A DNA stretch of 64,000 nt. Origin: Alcaligenes endophyticus (GTDB lineage: Bacteria; Pseudomonadota; Gammaproteobacteria; Burkholderiales; Burkholderiaceae_B). Both the position numbers and the translations under genes were made by a program. The stretch's first letter is position 1. Each line of letters starts with the position of its first letter. The notes under the pieces were generated by a model. It was not told where the DNA came from and searched no databases. It saw only the letters and a program-made list of their open reading frames with translations. The stretch covers positions 62,001-126,000 of the forward strand of contig NZ_JAPKND010000010.1 of assembly GCF_026344035.1 (NCBI RefSeq), given 5' to 3'. This document shows, piece after piece, positions 23,187 through 33,867 of the stretch.

Positions 23187-26045
23187 ATGACTAACTCATC
23201 CGCTCCCTCTACTGAGGACCAACTGTCGAAAAGCTTTGACCCCCAAGAAATAGAACAGCGTTGGTACGCTCGCTGGGAGCAAAGTGGTTATTTCAAAGCT
23301 GGCCAGCATGTACCAACTGATGCTAACCACACTAGCGAAGCTTTTGTTATTCAGTCTCCGCCGCCGAACGTTACCGGCACGCTGCATATGGGACACGCGT
23401 TCAACCAAACCATTATGGACGGTCTGACGCGCTACCATCGCATGAAAGGCGATGATACGGTGTATATCCCGGGCACAGACCATGCTGGCATTGCCACCCA
23501 AATTGTGGTGGAACGACAACTGGACGCTCAAAAAATCAGCCGCCACGACTTGGGACGGGAGAAATTTCTCGAAAAAGTATGGGAATGGAAAGAGCACTCC
23601 GGCAACGCCATTACCCAGCAATTCCGTCGTCTTGGCGCCTCCTGCGACTGGGAGCGCGAATACTTTACCATGGACAGCAACCTGTCCCGCGGTGTGGTAG
23701 AGACTTTTGTACGCCTTTATGAGCAAGGTTTAATTTACCGTGGCAAACGCTTGGTGAACTGGGATCCAGTGCTTGGCACAGCCGTCTCCGACCTAGAAGT
23801 AGTCAGCGAAGAAGAAGATGGCCATATGTGGGAGCTTCGCTACCCGCTCACCACCCCACAAAATGGTATTAGCCATTTGGTGGTAGCCACCACCCGCCCA
23901 GAAACCATGCTGGGGGATACGGCTGTTATGGTGCACCCCGAAGATGAGCGCTATGCAGCACTCATTGGCCAAACCGTTACCCTACCTTTAGTAGGTCGTG
24001 AAATCCCTATCATTGCGGACGACTACGTCGATCGGGAGTTCGGCACCGGCGTGGTAAAGGTCACCCCCGCCCACGACTTCAATGACTATGCCGTTGGTCA
24101 ACGCCATCAATTAGAAATGATTAGCATCCTTACCCTGGATGCTCACATCGCAGACAATGCCCCCGAGGCCTACCGTGGTCTCGAGCGCTTCGAAGCACGC
24201 AAGCGTATTGTGGCTGATTTTGATGCCCTGGGCTTGCTACAAGCGGTAAAGCCACACAAGCTTATGGTGCCTCGAGGCGACCGTACGGGCGTAATTATCG
24301 AACCCATGTTAACCGACCAGTGGTTTGTCGCCATGAGCCAAGCAGCGCCAGCCGACAGCCTGCATCCTGGAAAAAGCATCACCGAGGTGGCGCTAGAAGT
24401 GGTTGCTGACGGCCGCGTACAATTCTATCCAGACAACTGGCGAAACACCTACAACCAGTGGCTGCACAACATCCAAGATTGGTGTATCTCACGTCAACTG
24501 TGGTGGGGCCACCAAATACCCGCTTGGTACGCCGACAACGGCGCTATTTTTGTCGCTCGCAACGAAGCCGAAGCATTAGAAAAAGCCAAAGCAGCAGGTG
24601 TTACCGGACCTTTGCGTCGTGATGACGACGTCTTGGATACGTGGTTTTCCTCTGCACTGGTACCTTTTACTGATTTAGGCTGGCCAGAACAAACCCCTGA
24701 CCTCGCGCGTTACTTGCCTTCCAGCGTACTGGTCACAGGCTTCGATATTATTTTCTTCTGGGTGGCTCGCATGGTCATGATGAGCATGCACCTGACCGGC
24801 CACGTTCCCTTCCGTACTGTGTATGTACACGGCTTAGTGTGCGACATGGAAGGCAAAAAGATGAGTAAATCCCGCGGTAATACCATCGACCCTGTGGACC
24901 TGATTGATGGCATCAGCCTAGAGGGCCTGCTTGAAAAACGCACCTACGGCTTAATGAATCCCAAACAAGCCGAAGCCATTGCTAAGCGTACTCGCAAAGA
25001 TTACCCCAACGGCATTCCCGCCTACGGTACCGACGCCTTACGTTTCACTATGGCGGCCTACGCCACCCTAGGACGCAACATTAACTTCGACATGAAGCGC
25101 TGCGAAGGTTACAGAAATTTCGGTAATAAGCTCTGGAATGCTACCCGCTTTGTGCTCATGAACACCGAAGGTCACGACCTACAACTCAATCAAGAGCAAG
25201 TAGAACTAGAATTTTCCTTTGCTGACAAATGGATTGTGAGCCTACTGCAGCGTTTAGAGCAGGACGCAGAGCGCGGCTTTGCCGACTACCGCTTCGACAA
25301 TATTGCCAATGCCATTTATCACTTTGTATGGGATGAATATTGCGACTGGTACGTAGAACTGGCAAAAATCCAAATTCAAAACGGTACCCCTGCCCAACAA
25401 TTAGCCACTCGGCGCACCTTAATCCGTGTGCTTGAGGTGGTACTGCGCCTAGCGCATCCAATTATCCCTTTCATTACTGAAGAACTATGGCAGAAGGTGG
25501 CCTTAGTCGCCGGAAAACGTGCTCATAATGAAATCACCAGCATTTCAGTACAGCCCTATCCCGTCGCCAACCCTAAGGCAATTGATGCTGACGCCGAGGC
25601 TCTAGTAGCAGAGTTAAAAGCCCAAGTAGATGCCATCCGCGCGCTGCGAGGTGAAATGAATTTATCGCCTGCCGAACGCGTACCTCTCATCGCACAAGGC
25701 AAACCCGACACCCTGCGACGCAATAGTGCCTATTTGGCTGCTTTGGGTAAATTACAGCAAGTGGATATTGTTGACCAACTGCCCGATGCAGGCGCCCCAG
25801 TACAAATTGTAGGGGACTGCCAGCTCATGCTGCACGTAGAAATCGATGTCGAGGCTGAGCGCGCACGCCTAGGCAAAGAAATCGAACGCTTACAGGGCGA
25901 AATCAACAAAGCACAAGGAAAACTAGGCAACGCCAGTTTTGTAGAACGCGCCCCAGCAGCCGTTGTAGAGCAAGAGCGTGAACGTGTAGCTCAGTTCACC
26001 GAAACGCTCAACAAGGTGCACGAGCAATTAGCTAAAATTGCATAA
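23187..26045 (+). CDS. valS: Valyl-tRNA synthetase
   Basis: ValRS charges tRNA-Val and edits threonine. The 952-residue class Ia enzyme has the HIGH-type motif HMGH at residues 67-70, the CP1 editing domain ([19 protein letters not shown]), the KMSKS motif at 558-562, an anticodon-binding domain, and a C-terminal tRNA-binding coiled coil ([20 protein letters not shown]). It is a stand-alone plus-strand gene, divergent from ndk and convergent with the aldehyde dehydrogenase gene. Confidence 0.98.
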   Translation: MTNSSAPSTEDQLSKSFDPQEIEQRWYARWEQSGYFKAGQHVPTDANHTSEAFVIQSPPPNVTGTLHMGHAFNQTIMDGLTRYHRMKGDDTVYIPGTDHAGIATQIVVERQLDAQKISRHDLGREKFLEKVWEWKEHSGNAITQQFRRLGASCDWEREYFTMDSNLSRGVVETFVRLYEQGLIYRGKRLVNWDPVLGTAVSDLEVVSEEEDGHMWELRYPLTTPQNGISHLVVATTRPETMLGDTAVMVHPEDERYAALIGQTVTLPLVGREIPIIADDYVDREFGTGVVKVTPAHDFNDYAVGQRHQLEMISILTLDAHIADNAPEAYRGLERFEARKRIVADFDALGLLQAVKPHKLMVPRGDRTGVIIEPMLTDQWFVAMSQAAPADSLHPGKSITEVALEVVADGRVQFYPDNWRNTYNQWLHNIQDWCISRQLWWGHQIPAWYADNGAIFVARNEAEALEKAKAAGVTGPLRRDDDVLDTWFSSALVPFTDLGWPEQTPDLARYLPSSVLVTGFDIIFFWVARMVMMSMHLTGHVPFRTVYVHGLVCDMEGKKMSKSRGNTIDPVDLIDGISLEGLLEKRTYGLMNPKQAEAIAKRTRKDYPNGIPAYGTDALRFTMAAYATLGRNINFDMKRCEGYRNFGNKLWNATRFVLMNTEGHDLQLNQEQVELEFSFADKWIVSLLQRLEQDAERGFADYRFDNIANAIYHFVWDEYCDWYVELAKIQIQNGTPAQQLATRRTLIRVLEVVLRLAHPIIPFITEELWQKVALVAGKRAHNEITSISVQPYPVANPKAIDADAEALVAELKAQVDAIRALRGEMNLSPAERVPLIAQGKPDTLRRNSAYLAALGKLQQVDIVDQLPDAGAPVQIVGDCQLMLHVEIDVEAERARLGKEIERLQGEINKAQGKLGNASFVERAPAAVVEQERERVAQFTETLNKVHEQLAKIA

Positions 26046-26062
26046 TTAGCAATAAAAAAAGC

Positions 26063-26123
26063 GGCCTACGTGAACTGCTCGCATAAGCTCCGCTGCGCAG
26101 CGGCGGAACTGTTTACGTAAGCC
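26063..26123. repeat. Palindromic element downstream of valS
   Basis: Imperfect outer arms GGCCTACGTGAAC (26063-26075) and GTTTACGTAAGCC (26111-26123) enclose a perfect 14-base palindrome CCGCTGCGCAGCGG (26090-26103). No T-run follows on the plus strand. It could act as a 3'-end stability hairpin for valS mRNA or be a REP-like unit. I saw no second copy in this window. Confidence 0.45.
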
Positions 26124-26206
26124 CCAGCCTCCCGCTAACGGTAACGAGGATCGCAATATCTAGAATACAGATGAGTTAATCCTATCGACCTATTTAGGCA
26201 TAAAAA

Positions 26207-26244
26207 CACCCCAAAGGTTGGTTTCAAGATCAACTTTTGGGGTG
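26207..26244 (-). terminator. Intrinsic terminator after the aldehyde dehydrogenase gene
   Basis: Fourteen-base arms with one G-U pair (CACCCCAAAGGTTG at 26207-26220, and 26231-26244) and a 10-base loop are followed on the minus strand by TTTTTA. It may also stop valS read-through from the other side. Confidence 0.8.
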
Positions 26245-26279
26245 CAATTTATACGGCCTGCTTTTTTCCATATTTGGAT

Positions 26280-27806
26280 TTAAAAGAAGCCCAAAGCCTG
26301 ATCGCTGTAGCTCACCAGTAGACACTTGGTTTGCTGATAATTAGCTAATGCCATTTTATGCGTTTCACGCCCAATACCAGATTGCTTATAGCCGCCGAAA
26401 GCCGCATGAGCGGGATAAACGTGATAGCAGTTCGTCCAGACTCTTCCTGCCTGTATACCACGTCCCATGCGATAGGCTCGTGACCCATCGCGGCTCCAAA
26501 CCCCTGCACCTAAACCATAAATTGTGTCGTTCGCAATCGCTAAAGCCTCCTCTTCATCCTTAAAAGTGGTCACTGCCGCGACTGGGCCAAAAATTTCTTC
26601 TTGGAAGACGCGCATGCTGTTTTTCCCCAAGAGCATCGTGGGGCTGACATAAAAACCGTTATCTAAACCCTCCCCCATACGGTGGCGCTCGCCCCCTGTT
26701 AAACACGTAGCGCCTTCGTCCCGCCCTAAATCTATATACCCCATAATTCGTTCTAACTGAGCTTGCGATACCTGAGCTCCCACCATGGTCGTTTTATCTA
26801 AAGGATGGCCCTTTTTAATCTGCTCCACCCGCGCCACTACTTTCTCTATAAACTGCTCATAAATAGACTCCTGCACCAACAAACGCGAAGGGGCAGTGCA
26901 GACCTCACCCTGATTCAGAGCAAACATGGCAGCTCCTTCAAGGGCTTTATTTAAGAATGCATCATCAGCGGCCATCACATCGGCAAAGAAAATGTTCGGG
27001 CTTTTCCCTCCTAACTCAACTGTCGCAGGTATTAAGGTGTCGGCAGCATGGCGCAAGATTTGCTTACCAACCGGTGTAGAGCCAGTAAAGGCGATTTTGG
27101 CAATACGAGTGCTAGTGGCCAGAGCTTCGCCCGCTTCTTTGCCATAACCATTCACGATATTTACCACGCCAGGCGGTAATAAATCACCGATGGTTTCCAT
27201 CAAAACCATAATCGAGGCAGGGGTTTGCTCAGCCGGCTTCATCACCACAGGACAACCTGCCGCTAACGCTGGAGCTAATTTCCACGCAGCCATCAGCAAA
27301 GGGAAGTTCCACGGGATAATCTGCCCAACGACTCCAACGGGCTCATTAAAATGGTAGGCCACCGTAGTGCCATCTAGGTCGGAGATGGCGCCCTCTTGCG
27401 CACGTATGCATGAAGCAAAATAACGGAAATGATCTACCGCTAAGGGCAAATCTGCTGCCATAGTTTCTCGCAATGGTTTCCCATTATCAATAGTCTCTGC
27501 TACCGCTAAACGTTCTAGGTTCTGTTCTATACGATCAGCAATTTTCAACAATACGCTAGCGCGCTGTGCAGCGGACGTCGCTCCCCAGGCATGTCTTACC
27601 GCATGCGCAGCATCTAAAGCCAAGTTAACATCCTCACTGTCGGAACGTGCTACTTGGCAAAATACCTGCCCAGTAATAGGCGATACATTGTCAAAATAAT
27701 TACCTGCAACAGGCGCTACCCATTTCCCCCCTATGTAATTGTCATAACGTTTTTTAAAGGGAAACTCTATATCAATGCCAAAGCGTTTCAAGTCTGCCAG
27801 ATTCAT
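26280..27806 (-). CDS. NAD-dependent aldehyde dehydrogenase (AldB/ExaC-like)
   Basis: This is a class-I ALDH that oxidises aldehydes such as acetaldehyde to acids. The 508-residue protein has the cofactor-site PWNF (Asn167), the catalytic Glu264 in VELGGKSPN, and the nucleophile Cys303 in [11 protein letters not shown]. The N-terminus ([26 protein letters not shown], residues 2-27) and the C-terminal YSDQALGFF resemble AldB/ExaC, enzymes used in ethanol or aldehyde breakdown. The substrate is not proven. AGGAG lies 7 bases before the ATG. It has its own terminator and an operator-like repeat upstream, so it is a single-gene unit. Confidence 0.9.
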   Translation of the reverse strand: MNLADLKRFGIDIEFPFKKRYDNYIGGKWVAPVAGNYFDNVSPITGQVFCQVARSDSEDVNLALDAAHAVRHAWGATSAAQRASVLLKIADRIEQNLERLAVAETIDNGKPLRETMAADLPLAVDHFRYFASCIRAQEGAISDLDGTTVAYHFNEPVGVVGQIIPWNFPLLMAAWKLAPALAAGCPVVMKPAEQTPASIMVLMETIGDLLPPGVVNIVNGYGKEAGEALATSTRIAKIAFTGSTPVGKQILRHAADTLIPATVELGGKSPNIFFADVMAADDAFLNKALEGAAMFALNQGEVCTAPSRLLVQESIYEQFIEKVVARVEQIKKGHPLDKTTMVGAQVSQAQLERIMGYIDLGRDEGATCLTGGERHRMGEGLDNGFYVSPTMLLGKNSMRVFQEEIFGPVAAVTTFKDEEEALAIANDTIYGLGAGVWSRDGSRAYRMGRGIQAGRVWTNCYHVYPAHAAFGGYKQSGIGRETHKMALANYQQTKCLLVSYSDQALGFF

Positions 27807-27857
27807 CTAATGCTCCTTTCATTTGGTGTAACAACAAGGAATACGACTACCACCTGG

Positions 27858-27879
27858 CCACTGACCCTATCATCAGTGG
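27858..27879. promoter_or_regulatory. Operator-like inverted repeat upstream of the aldehyde dehydrogenase gene
   Basis: CCACTGA (27858-27864) and TCAGTGG (27873-27879) are perfect 7-base arms with 8 bases between. They lie about 50-70 bases before the ATG, where a repressor or activator of this gene could bind. No regulator gene is next to it. Confidence 0.35.
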
Positions 27880-28006
27880 TGTCAACATTTGCTACCCGCA
27901 TCACGGTCTATACCTTATAGTCACTTACTCGGACCTTCAGATCAACTGAATCACCAGTAGCGGCAGCTACACTAGCCTAGCTTTTTCACACTGAAATGCC
28001 CATAGC

Positions 28007-28030
28007 AAAAACCCTGCTATCAAGCAGGGT
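28007..28030 (-). terminator. Intrinsic terminator after trmD
   Basis: ACCCTGCT (28011-28018) and AGCAGGGT (28023-28030) enclose ATCA. On the minus strand the stem is followed by TTTT. It ends the rpsP-rimM-trmD unit. Confidence 0.75.
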
Positions 28031-28059
28031 CTAGATACAATTAGGTGGAAAAGATAAAG

Positions 28060-28806
28060 TTAGAGACTGGCTAAGAAACGCTCATCGGCCTTGCTTAACT
28101 GACCTGCAGCGCGCGCGCGCTCAATTAACTCGGGGCGCCGCTTTAAGGTCAAACGCAACGATTGCTCACGGCGCCACTGCGCAATCCGCAAATGATGACC
28201 AGACATCAAGACATCTGGCACCGCTACACCTAAATAGCTCTCGGGGCGCGTGTAATGCGGGCTATCAAGCAAGCCACTATTACCACTATGAAAAGAATCC
28301 TGAATTGCTGACTCCGCTGTATTCAGCACTCCCGGCAACAAGCGCACTACCGCATCCATAATGGCCAAGGCTGGTATTTCACCACCCGACAGCACAAAAT
28401 CTCCCATAGAGATTTCGTCATCTACACGCTTGTCTATGAAACGCTGATCTATCCCTTCGTAGCGTCCGCATACAAAAATAGCACCCAAACCTTTATTGGC
28501 CATGTCTTGTGCTAAAGATTGATCAAAACGTCGCCCCACCGGACTAAGTAAAATAACCGGTGCCTCGTCTTGGCGCTCTGCCTGAACCTGATTTAAGGCT
28601 TGCTCTAAGGGTTCTGCCAGCATCACCATCCCTGGCCCACCGCCATAAGGCCTGTCATCGACAGTGCGATGCACGTCATGCGTGAAGTCGCGTGGATTAC
28701 AGGTATGCATGGACCAAATGCCCTGTTTGTGCGCACGTCCAGCTACTCCGAACTGACTGAGCATAGAAAACATATCAGGGAATAAGGTCAGGGCATCGAA
28801 ACGCAT
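28060..28806 (-). CDS. trmD: tRNA (guanine-N1)-methyltransferase TrmD
   Basis: TrmD methylates N1 of G37 in tRNAs, which prevents +1 frameshifts. The protein starts [13 protein letters not shown] and has the trefoil-knot SAM site ([20 protein letters not shown]) and the C-terminal YTRPE segment. ATG at 28806 matches family N-termini (248 residues). A TTG at 28812 has better spacing (6 bases) from AGGGG and remains possible. It is the third gene of the rpsP-rimM-trmD operon. The usual rplS is not here, as trmD is followed by a terminator. Confidence 0.96.
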   Translation of the reverse strand: MRFDALTLFPDMFSMLSQFGVAGRAHKQGIWSMHTCNPRDFTHDVHRTVDDRPYGGGPGMVMLAEPLEQALNQVQAERQDEAPVILLSPVGRRFDQSLAQDMANKGLGAIFVCGRYEGIDQRFIDKRVDDEISMGDFVLSGGEIPALAIMDAVVRLLPGVLNTAESAIQDSFHSGNSGLLDSPHYTRPESYLGVAVPDVLMSGHHLRIAQWRREQSLRLTLKRRPELIERARAAGQLSKADERFLASL

Positions 28807-28855
28807 AAGCAAGCAAAGCCCCTAAGGCAACAAGAAACGCAGGCGTACGCCTAAC

Positions 28856-29449
28856 TTAAGCAGACCAATGACTGAACAACTTACGTGCAGGCAGGTCTAC
28901 TGTGTGGACTACGGCCTCAACAAAAGGCACTAATTCTTCGAAAGGTCGTTCTTTATCATCTAGCAAGGCAGTAAACTTACCCGAGGAGTCCAGAGTGCCT
29001 CGATGCACGACCAACACGGCATGCGCACCATTATCAAAAACCTCGGCGACTCGCCCCATATACTGCTGCTGATCTTCGGCCTGAGCGTAAAAATCACAGT
29101 CGATAAGATCAACCCAATAGTACTCATCTTCTTTAATTTGAGCAAAATCATCACGAGCTAGCCAGACAGTATATGCTTTCAATGCATGCGCCTGATCTCG
29201 GTCAGCAATTCCTTCGAGTTGCGCTACGACTGTAGCGCCATGCTGACGTGCCGCCACGACGGGATACGCCCGTAACGACGAAAAAGCGCCCGCCTTTTTT
29301 AAAGGTAAGGGCGCTTTTAACCACCAGACTTTGGCTTGTTTCAGGCTATCGGATTGACTGGAATGAGGAATAACCTTCACCCAGCCTTTAACACCATAAG
29401 CAGAGGCTATGCGCCCCAGTTCGACGAGTTCGTCAGGAGCTTGTTGCAT
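28856..29449 (-). CDS. rimM: 16S rRNA processing protein RimM
   Basis: RimM helps to assemble the head of the 30S subunit and binds protein uS19. It has an N-terminal RimM beta-barrel (ELVELGRIASAYGVKGWVKV) and a C-terminal PRC-barrel (EYYWVDLIDCDFY onward). ATG at 29449 is preferred because TAGAG stands 6 bases before it, giving 197 residues. A GTG at 29479 directly at the rpsP stop would add 10 residues but has no ribosome site. Confidence 0.93.
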   Translation of the reverse strand: MQQAPDELVELGRIASAYGVKGWVKVIPHSSQSDSLKQAKVWWLKAPLPLKKAGAFSSLRAYPVVAARQHGATVVAQLEGIADRDQAHALKAYTVWLARDDFAQIKEDEYYWVDLIDCDFYAQAEDQQQYMGRVAEVFDNGAHAVLVVHRGTLDSSGKFTALLDDKERPFEELVPFVEAVVHTVDLPARKLFSHWSA

Positions 29450-29479
29450 AGACTCTACCCAACCTGAAAGAAACGACAC

Positions 29480-29740
29480 TTAGGCAGCAGAAGCTACTTT
29501 AGCGCTGTACTCTTTGATCAAGCGAGCCACAGCTGGGCTAACCTGAGCACCATTATCGGTGAAGTGTTTTACACGGTCCATGTGCAGGCGTAGGTTTTCA
29601 TGACCTTCGCCACCAACAGGATTGTAAAAGCCCAATCTTTCAATGAAACGACCATCGCGGCGATCGCGTGCCTCGGCAGCTACAACATTGTAAAAAGGAC
29701 GCTTTTTAGAGCCACCACGGGCCAAGCGAATTACCACCAT
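29480..29740 (-). CDS. rpsP: Small-subunit ribosomal protein bS16
   Basis: This 86-residue 30S protein is needed for early assembly of the subunit. It starts [20 protein letters not shown], which is the conserved N-terminus. AAAGGGA precedes the ATG at 29740, so the longer open frame upstream is not used. It is the first gene of rpsP-rimM-trmD. Confidence 0.98.
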   Translation of the reverse strand: MVVIRLARGGSKKRPFYNVVAAEARDRRDGRFIERLGFYNPVGGEGHENLRLHMDRVKHFTDNGAQVSPAVARLIKEYSAKVASAA

Positions 29741-29779
29741 TGATAATCCCTTTATTGTAAGGTAAACGGTAAACAAAAA

Positions 29780-29809
29780 ATTCTAGCACCTTTAAGGGCA
29801 GAGCAGCAA
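29780..29809 (-). promoter_or_regulatory. Extended -10 promoter for rpsP-rimM-trmD
   Basis: On the minus strand, TTGCTG (29804-29809) and TAGAAT (29780-29785) are 18 bases apart, with the extended -10 triplet TGC directly before TAGAAT. The start point would be near 29773, about 33 bases before the rpsP ATG. Confidence 0.6.
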
Positions 29810-29878
29810 ACTAGAACAGCTCAATTCCCTATAAAGTACATAAAACGCAACAATTAACAGTCTATTTTAACGCCACTC

Positions 29879-30130
29879 TTAGCGACGACGCAAAAAATGC
29901 TGTGTTTTTTCATTTTCAGTTCGCTGCAACAGGAGTTCATTACCCGTCTGTTGACAGAAAGCCTGAAAATCCAGTACAGCGTGCTTATCGGTGGTATGGA
30001 TTAACAGCACCTGCCCCGACTGCAATTGAGCCAAGGATTTTTTAGCACGCAAAATAGGCAAGGGGCACTTCAAACCCGACGCATCCAGCTCTAGATCTAC
30101 CTGAGTTGAATCAAATGCGGTCTCAGTCAT
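29879..30130 (-). CDS. TusA-family sulfurtransferase
   Basis: TusA-like proteins carry persulfide sulfur for tRNA thiolation or other sulfur transfers. The 83-residue protein has the signature LDASGLKCPLPILRAKK with the catalytic Cys at about 22. ATG at 30130 is chosen because an AGG-containing site precedes it and the protein then has the normal family length. It follows alaS by 8 bases and is probably co-transcribed with it. Confidence 0.88.
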   Translation of the reverse strand: MTETAFDSTQVDLELDASGLKCPLPILRAKKSLAQLQSGQVLLIHTTDKHAVLDFQAFCQQTGNELLLQRTENEKTQHFLRRR

Positions 30131-30138
30131 AATGCCTA

Positions 30139-32760
30139 TTATCCTAATTTCTCTACTACCCACGCTTGCACGCTAGCATTTGCTTGCGGCAAGGCATGAA
30201 CATCAGTACCACCGCCCATAGCCATATCGGGGCGCCCACCGCCCTTACCCCCAAGCTGATGTGCCACAAAGCTTAATAGCTCACCGGCTTTTACCTTATC
30301 GGTAAGGTCTTTGGTAACGCCACATACCAAGCTCACTTTGTCATCAACCACCACAGACAGCACCACCACAGCAGAACCTAATTTATCTTTCAATTGGTCG
30401 GCCATAGTGCGTAGAGCTTTAGGATCTGTCCCCGTTAAAGTGGCCACGAGTAAGTGACTATTGCCGTTGAGGGCGATGGCTTGGGAAACCAGATCCTGGC
30501 CCGCTGCATTCGCTAATTTGCTTTGCAACTGCTCACGCTCACGCTCAAGCTCTTTAAGCTGAGCTTGCAAAGCGGTAATACGCCCTACCACTCCTTCAGG
30601 AGCAGTACGCAAACTGTGTGCTACTTGCTGCAACAACTGCTGGTTGTGTTGCACCCAATGCAAGCTATTCTCTCCCGTGATGGCCTCTACGCGTCGAATG
30701 CCCGCTGCCACACCACTTTCTGCGACAATCTTAAATAACCCTATATCGCCCGTAGCGGCCACATGAGTACCACCACACAACTCACGCGAAAAGCCTATAT
30801 CTAAAACTCGGACTTCATCGCCGTACTTTTCGCCAAATAAAGCCATAGCCCCACCGGCCACCGCGTCATCAAAAGACATCAACTGGGCCTGTACTGGTTG
30901 ATTCGCTAATACCTGCGCATTCACAATTTCTTCGACTTGGGCAATTTGCTCTGCCGTCATTGGTGCATCATGCGTGAAGTCAAAGCGCGTTTTATCTGCA
31001 TCTACCAAGGAACCACGCTGCTGCACATGCTCGCCCAATACCTGATGCAAGGCTTTGTGCATTAAATGCGTGGCCGAATGATTACGAATAATCCGAGCAC
31101 GACGGGCTTCGTCCACTTGAGTTTGGACCTCATCCCCTACTCGCAACACTCCCTGCATTACTTTGCCCTGATGACCAAACACCTGAGCAGCAATTTTCTG
31201 AGTGTCGCTTACGTAAAATTGAGCCACCGGCGTAAAGAGCTGACCAGCATCACCCACCTGGCCACCCGACTCGGCATAGAAAGGAGTGGTGTCCAAAACG
31301 ACCACAGCCTCTTGGCCGACGGGCACAGAGTCAACCGCCGTTCCATCCACATACAAGCCAGTTACTTTACTGCTACCCGATAAGCGCTCATACCCATCAA
31401 AACGCGTCGCAGCACCACTGTACGTTAAGCCTTCAACAGCTTTAAATTTACCTGCGGCACGTGCGGTCGCACGCTGCTGCTCCATCGCTTTTTCGAAGCC
31501 ATCCAGATCGACTTCCACACTACGTTCACGGCAGATATCTGCCGTCAAGTCTACTGGAAAACCGTAGGTGTCGTACAAAGTAAATAAAGTTTTGCCATCC
31601 AGCGTGCCATTTTTGGGCAGCTCTTCCAGAGCTTGCTCTAAGATACGCATACCGTTTTCTAGCGTTTCACTGAATCGCTCCTCTTCCTGGAGTAGCACCT
31701 GCTCAATACGGCTTTGCTGCGTAATCAGCTCGGGATAGGCCTGCCCCATTTGCGCGGCTAAATCTTTCACTAACTGGTGAAAGAAAACACCGGTTTGACC
31801 CAGCTTATGGCCATGACGCAAGGCTCGGCGAATAATACGGCGCAACACGTAACCACGCCCTTCATTACTAGGAATCACGCCATCAATAACCAAGAAACTG
31901 CATGCTCGTATATGATCAGCAATAACTTTTAACGAGTTATTAGACAGATCTTGAGTGTTTGTCACCCGTGCGGCGGCAGCAATCAGAGCCTCAAATAAAT
32001 CAATCTCGTAATTGGAATGAACGTGTTGTAATACTGCTGCAATACGCTCTAAACCCATACCTGTGTCCACACAGGGTTTAGGTAAAGGAGTCATCGTCCC
32101 GTCAGCCGAACGCTCGAACTGCATAAAGACCAGATTCCACACTTCAATATAGCGATCACCGTCTTCTTCTGGAGAGCCGGGAGGCCCGCCCCAAACATCG
32201 GGGCCATGATCATAAAAAATCTCAGAGCAGGGGCCACACGGGCCCGTATCTGCCATTTGCCAGAAATTATCCGAGCTATAGCGACCACCTTTGTTATCGC
32301 CGATACGAATAATGCGTTCTTGAGGTACGCCCATTTCGTTAGCCCAGATGTTATAGGCTTCATCATCTTCAGCGTAGACCGTCACCCACAGCTTATCAGC
32401 AGGAAGCTTATAAACCTGTGTTAACAGCTCCCATGCATAAGCAATAGCGTCGCGCTTAAAGTAGTCACCAAAGCTAAAGTTGCCCAGCATTTCAAAAAAC
32501 GTATGGTGCCTAGCCGTGTAGCCTACATTTTCCAGATCGTTATGTTTGCCGCCGGCACGAACACAACGCTGCGAGCTGGTAGCTCGCAGGTATGGGCGCT
32601 GCTCTTTACCAGTGAAAACATCTTTAAACTGCACCATACCTGCGTTGGTGAACAGCAAAGTGGGGTCATTTCCTGGAACTAGTGACGAGGAAGCGACGAT
32701 TTGATGTCCTTTGGACTCAAAGAAGGACAGGAACTTCTGGCGTATTTCAGATGTTTTCAT
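30139..32760 (-). CDS. alaS: Alanyl-tRNA synthetase
   Basis: AlaRS charges tRNA-Ala, recognising the G3-U70 pair, and clears mis-made Ser- and Gly-tRNA. The 873-residue protein has the class II catalytic core ([18 protein letters not shown] onward, with ERIAAVLQ), the editing domain with [11 protein letters not shown] and the zinc ligands in ELCGGTHV, and a C-terminal DHHA1 domain ([15 protein letters not shown]). Length is typical. A TATAAT box and an imperfect inverted repeat lie upstream. Confidence 0.98.
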   Translation of the reverse strand: MKTSEIRQKFLSFFESKGHQIVASSSLVPGNDPTLLFTNAGMVQFKDVFTGKEQRPYLRATSSQRCVRAGGKHNDLENVGYTARHHTFFEMLGNFSFGDYFKRDAIAYAWELLTQVYKLPADKLWVTVYAEDDEAYNIWANEMGVPQERIIRIGDNKGGRYSSDNFWQMADTGPCGPCSEIFYDHGPDVWGGPPGSPEEDGDRYIEVWNLVFMQFERSADGTMTPLPKPCVDTGMGLERIAAVLQHVHSNYEIDLFEALIAAAARVTNTQDLSNNSLKVIADHIRACSFLVIDGVIPSNEGRGYVLRRIIRRALRHGHKLGQTGVFFHQLVKDLAAQMGQAYPELITQQSRIEQVLLQEEERFSETLENGMRILEQALEELPKNGTLDGKTLFTLYDTYGFPVDLTADICRERSVEVDLDGFEKAMEQQRATARAAGKFKAVEGLTYSGAATRFDGYERLSGSSKVTGLYVDGTAVDSVPVGQEAVVVLDTTPFYAESGGQVGDAGQLFTPVAQFYVSDTQKIAAQVFGHQGKVMQGVLRVGDEVQTQVDEARRARIIRNHSATHLMHKALHQVLGEHVQQRGSLVDADKTRFDFTHDAPMTAEQIAQVEEIVNAQVLANQPVQAQLMSFDDAVAGGAMALFGEKYGDEVRVLDIGFSRELCGGTHVAATGDIGLFKIVAESGVAAGIRRVEAITGENSLHWVQHNQQLLQQVAHSLRTAPEGVVGRITALQAQLKELEREREQLQSKLANAAGQDLVSQAIALNGNSHLLVATLTGTDPKALRTMADQLKDKLGSAVVVLSVVVDDKVSLVCGVTKDLTDKVKAGELLSFVAHQLGGKGGGRPDMAMGGGTDVHALPQANASVQAWVVEKLG

Positions 32761-32793
32761 TCGATAAAGCGCACAATTTTAAGGGTAAGACTT

Positions 32794-32853
32794 ATTATAA
32801 AGGCCGTTTGCCCTTAAAGTGGGCATCCTGCAAGAGAGCAAAGCAAAACGGCC
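32794..32853 (-). promoter_or_regulatory. alaS promoter -10 and overlapping inverted repeat
   Basis: A perfect TATAAT (minus strand, 32794-32799) stands 34 bases before the alaS ATG. No good -35 box is seen. Just upstream, GGCCGTTTGC (32802-32811) pairs with GCAAAACGGCC (32843-32853) with one bulged base. E. coli AlaRS represses its own gene through a palindrome at the promoter. This repeat could serve the same purpose, or end upstream transcription. Confidence 0.45.
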
Positions 32854-32873
32854 ATAGTACTGTTTCTAACCTG

Positions 32874-32906
32874 CAGAAACAACAATTCCGGCGCTAACCG
32901 GAATTG
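32874..32906 (-). terminator. Intrinsic terminator after puuE
   Basis: Nine-base perfect arms CAATTCCGG (32883-32891) and CCGGAATTG (32898-32906) with a 6-base loop are followed on the minus strand by TTGTTTC. The T-run is short. Confidence 0.6.
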
Positions 32907-32924
32907 CATCAAGGCTGAAGTCGG

Positions 32925-33854
32925 CTATTTAGTCGCCTGGTAAGGGTGATGCTTAACCCAATGATGAGCGATATCAGCTCGACGACATATCCACACACGC
33001 TCATGTTGCTGAATATAGTCCAAAAAACGAACCAAAGAAGCAAAGCGACCTGGACGACCAATTAAACGGCAATGTAGGCCTACAGACAGCATCTTGGGCG
33101 CCTCGTCACCCTCTGCATACAGCACATCAAAAGCGTCTTTCAAATAGCTAAAAAAATGATCGCCTGTATTAAAGCCTTGAGGTGAAGCAAAGCGCATATC
33201 GTTAGTGTCTAGCGTATAAGGCACCATCAACTGAGGCTTAACGCTGCCATCGCTTAGGGTAACTTCGCTCCAGAACGGCAGGTCATCACCGTAGTAATCG
33301 GAGTCATAAAGAAAGTTACCGTTTTCTGCTACCAAGCGTAGGGTGTTCGGACTATCACGACCGGTATACCACCCTTCAGGATGGTGACCCGTAAGCTTTT
33401 GGATCACCTCCACACACTTGCGCATATGTTCAAGCTCCAGCTCTTCAGAAACGCTTTGGTAATGAATCCAGCGATAGCCGTGACACGCGATTTCGTGCCC
33501 CAGCTCCACAAATGCCTGAGCCAATTCAGGGTGGCGTTCTAAGGCCATACCCACACCAAAAATCGTCATTGGTAACCCACGACGCTCAAATTCACGCAAA
33601 ATACGCCATACTCCAGCGCGAGAACCATACTCGTAGATAGACTCCATCGACATATGCCGATCGGGATAAGCAGCAGCTCCGACGATTTCAGACAAAAACT
33701 GCTCCGAACCTGGATCTCCATGCAGGACACAGTTCTCGCCTCCTTCTTCATAGTTCAACACAAACTGGACAGCGATACGTGCCTGACCTGGCCAATTCGC
33801 GTGGGGTATATCTTTACCGTAACCAACGAGGTCACGCGGGTAAGCTGTGGACAT
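32925..33854 (-). CDS. puuE: Allantoinase PuuE (polysaccharide-deacetylase fold)
   Basis: PuuE hydrolyses allantoin to allantoate in the urate pathway. It is unrelated to the metal-dependent amidohydrolase type of allantoinase. The 309-residue protein has the NodB-like fold with VLNYEEGGENCVLHGD near the N-terminus, HEIACHGYRWIHY (about 139-151) and GWYTGRDSPNTLRL. ATG at 33854 is chosen because AGGAG lies 9 bases before it. The longer frame overlaps the regulator. Co-directional with the GntR gene 13 bases upstream and divergent from uraH-puuD, it belongs to the same purine-breakdown locus. Confidence 0.9.
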   Translation of the reverse strand: MSTAYPRDLVGYGKDIPHANWPGQARIAVQFVLNYEEGGENCVLHGDPGSEQFLSEIVGAAAYPDRHMSMESIYEYGSRAGVWRILREFERRGLPMTIFGVGMALERHPELAQAFVELGHEIACHGYRWIHYQSVSEELELEHMRKCVEVIQKLTGHHPEGWYTGRDSPNTLRLVAENGNFLYDSDYYGDDLPFWSEVTLSDGSVKPQLMVPYTLDTNDMRFASPQGFNTGDHFFSYLKDAFDVLYAEGDEAPKMLSVGLHCRLIGRPGRFASLVRFLDYIQQHERVWICRRADIAHHWVKHHPYQATK

Positions 33855-33867
33855 ATAAAATCTCCTA

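Noticed and set aside
23196-23726. A 176-codon open frame opposite valS
   Set aside because: It lies wholly within the conserved catalytic part of valS in the reverse frame and matches no family I know.
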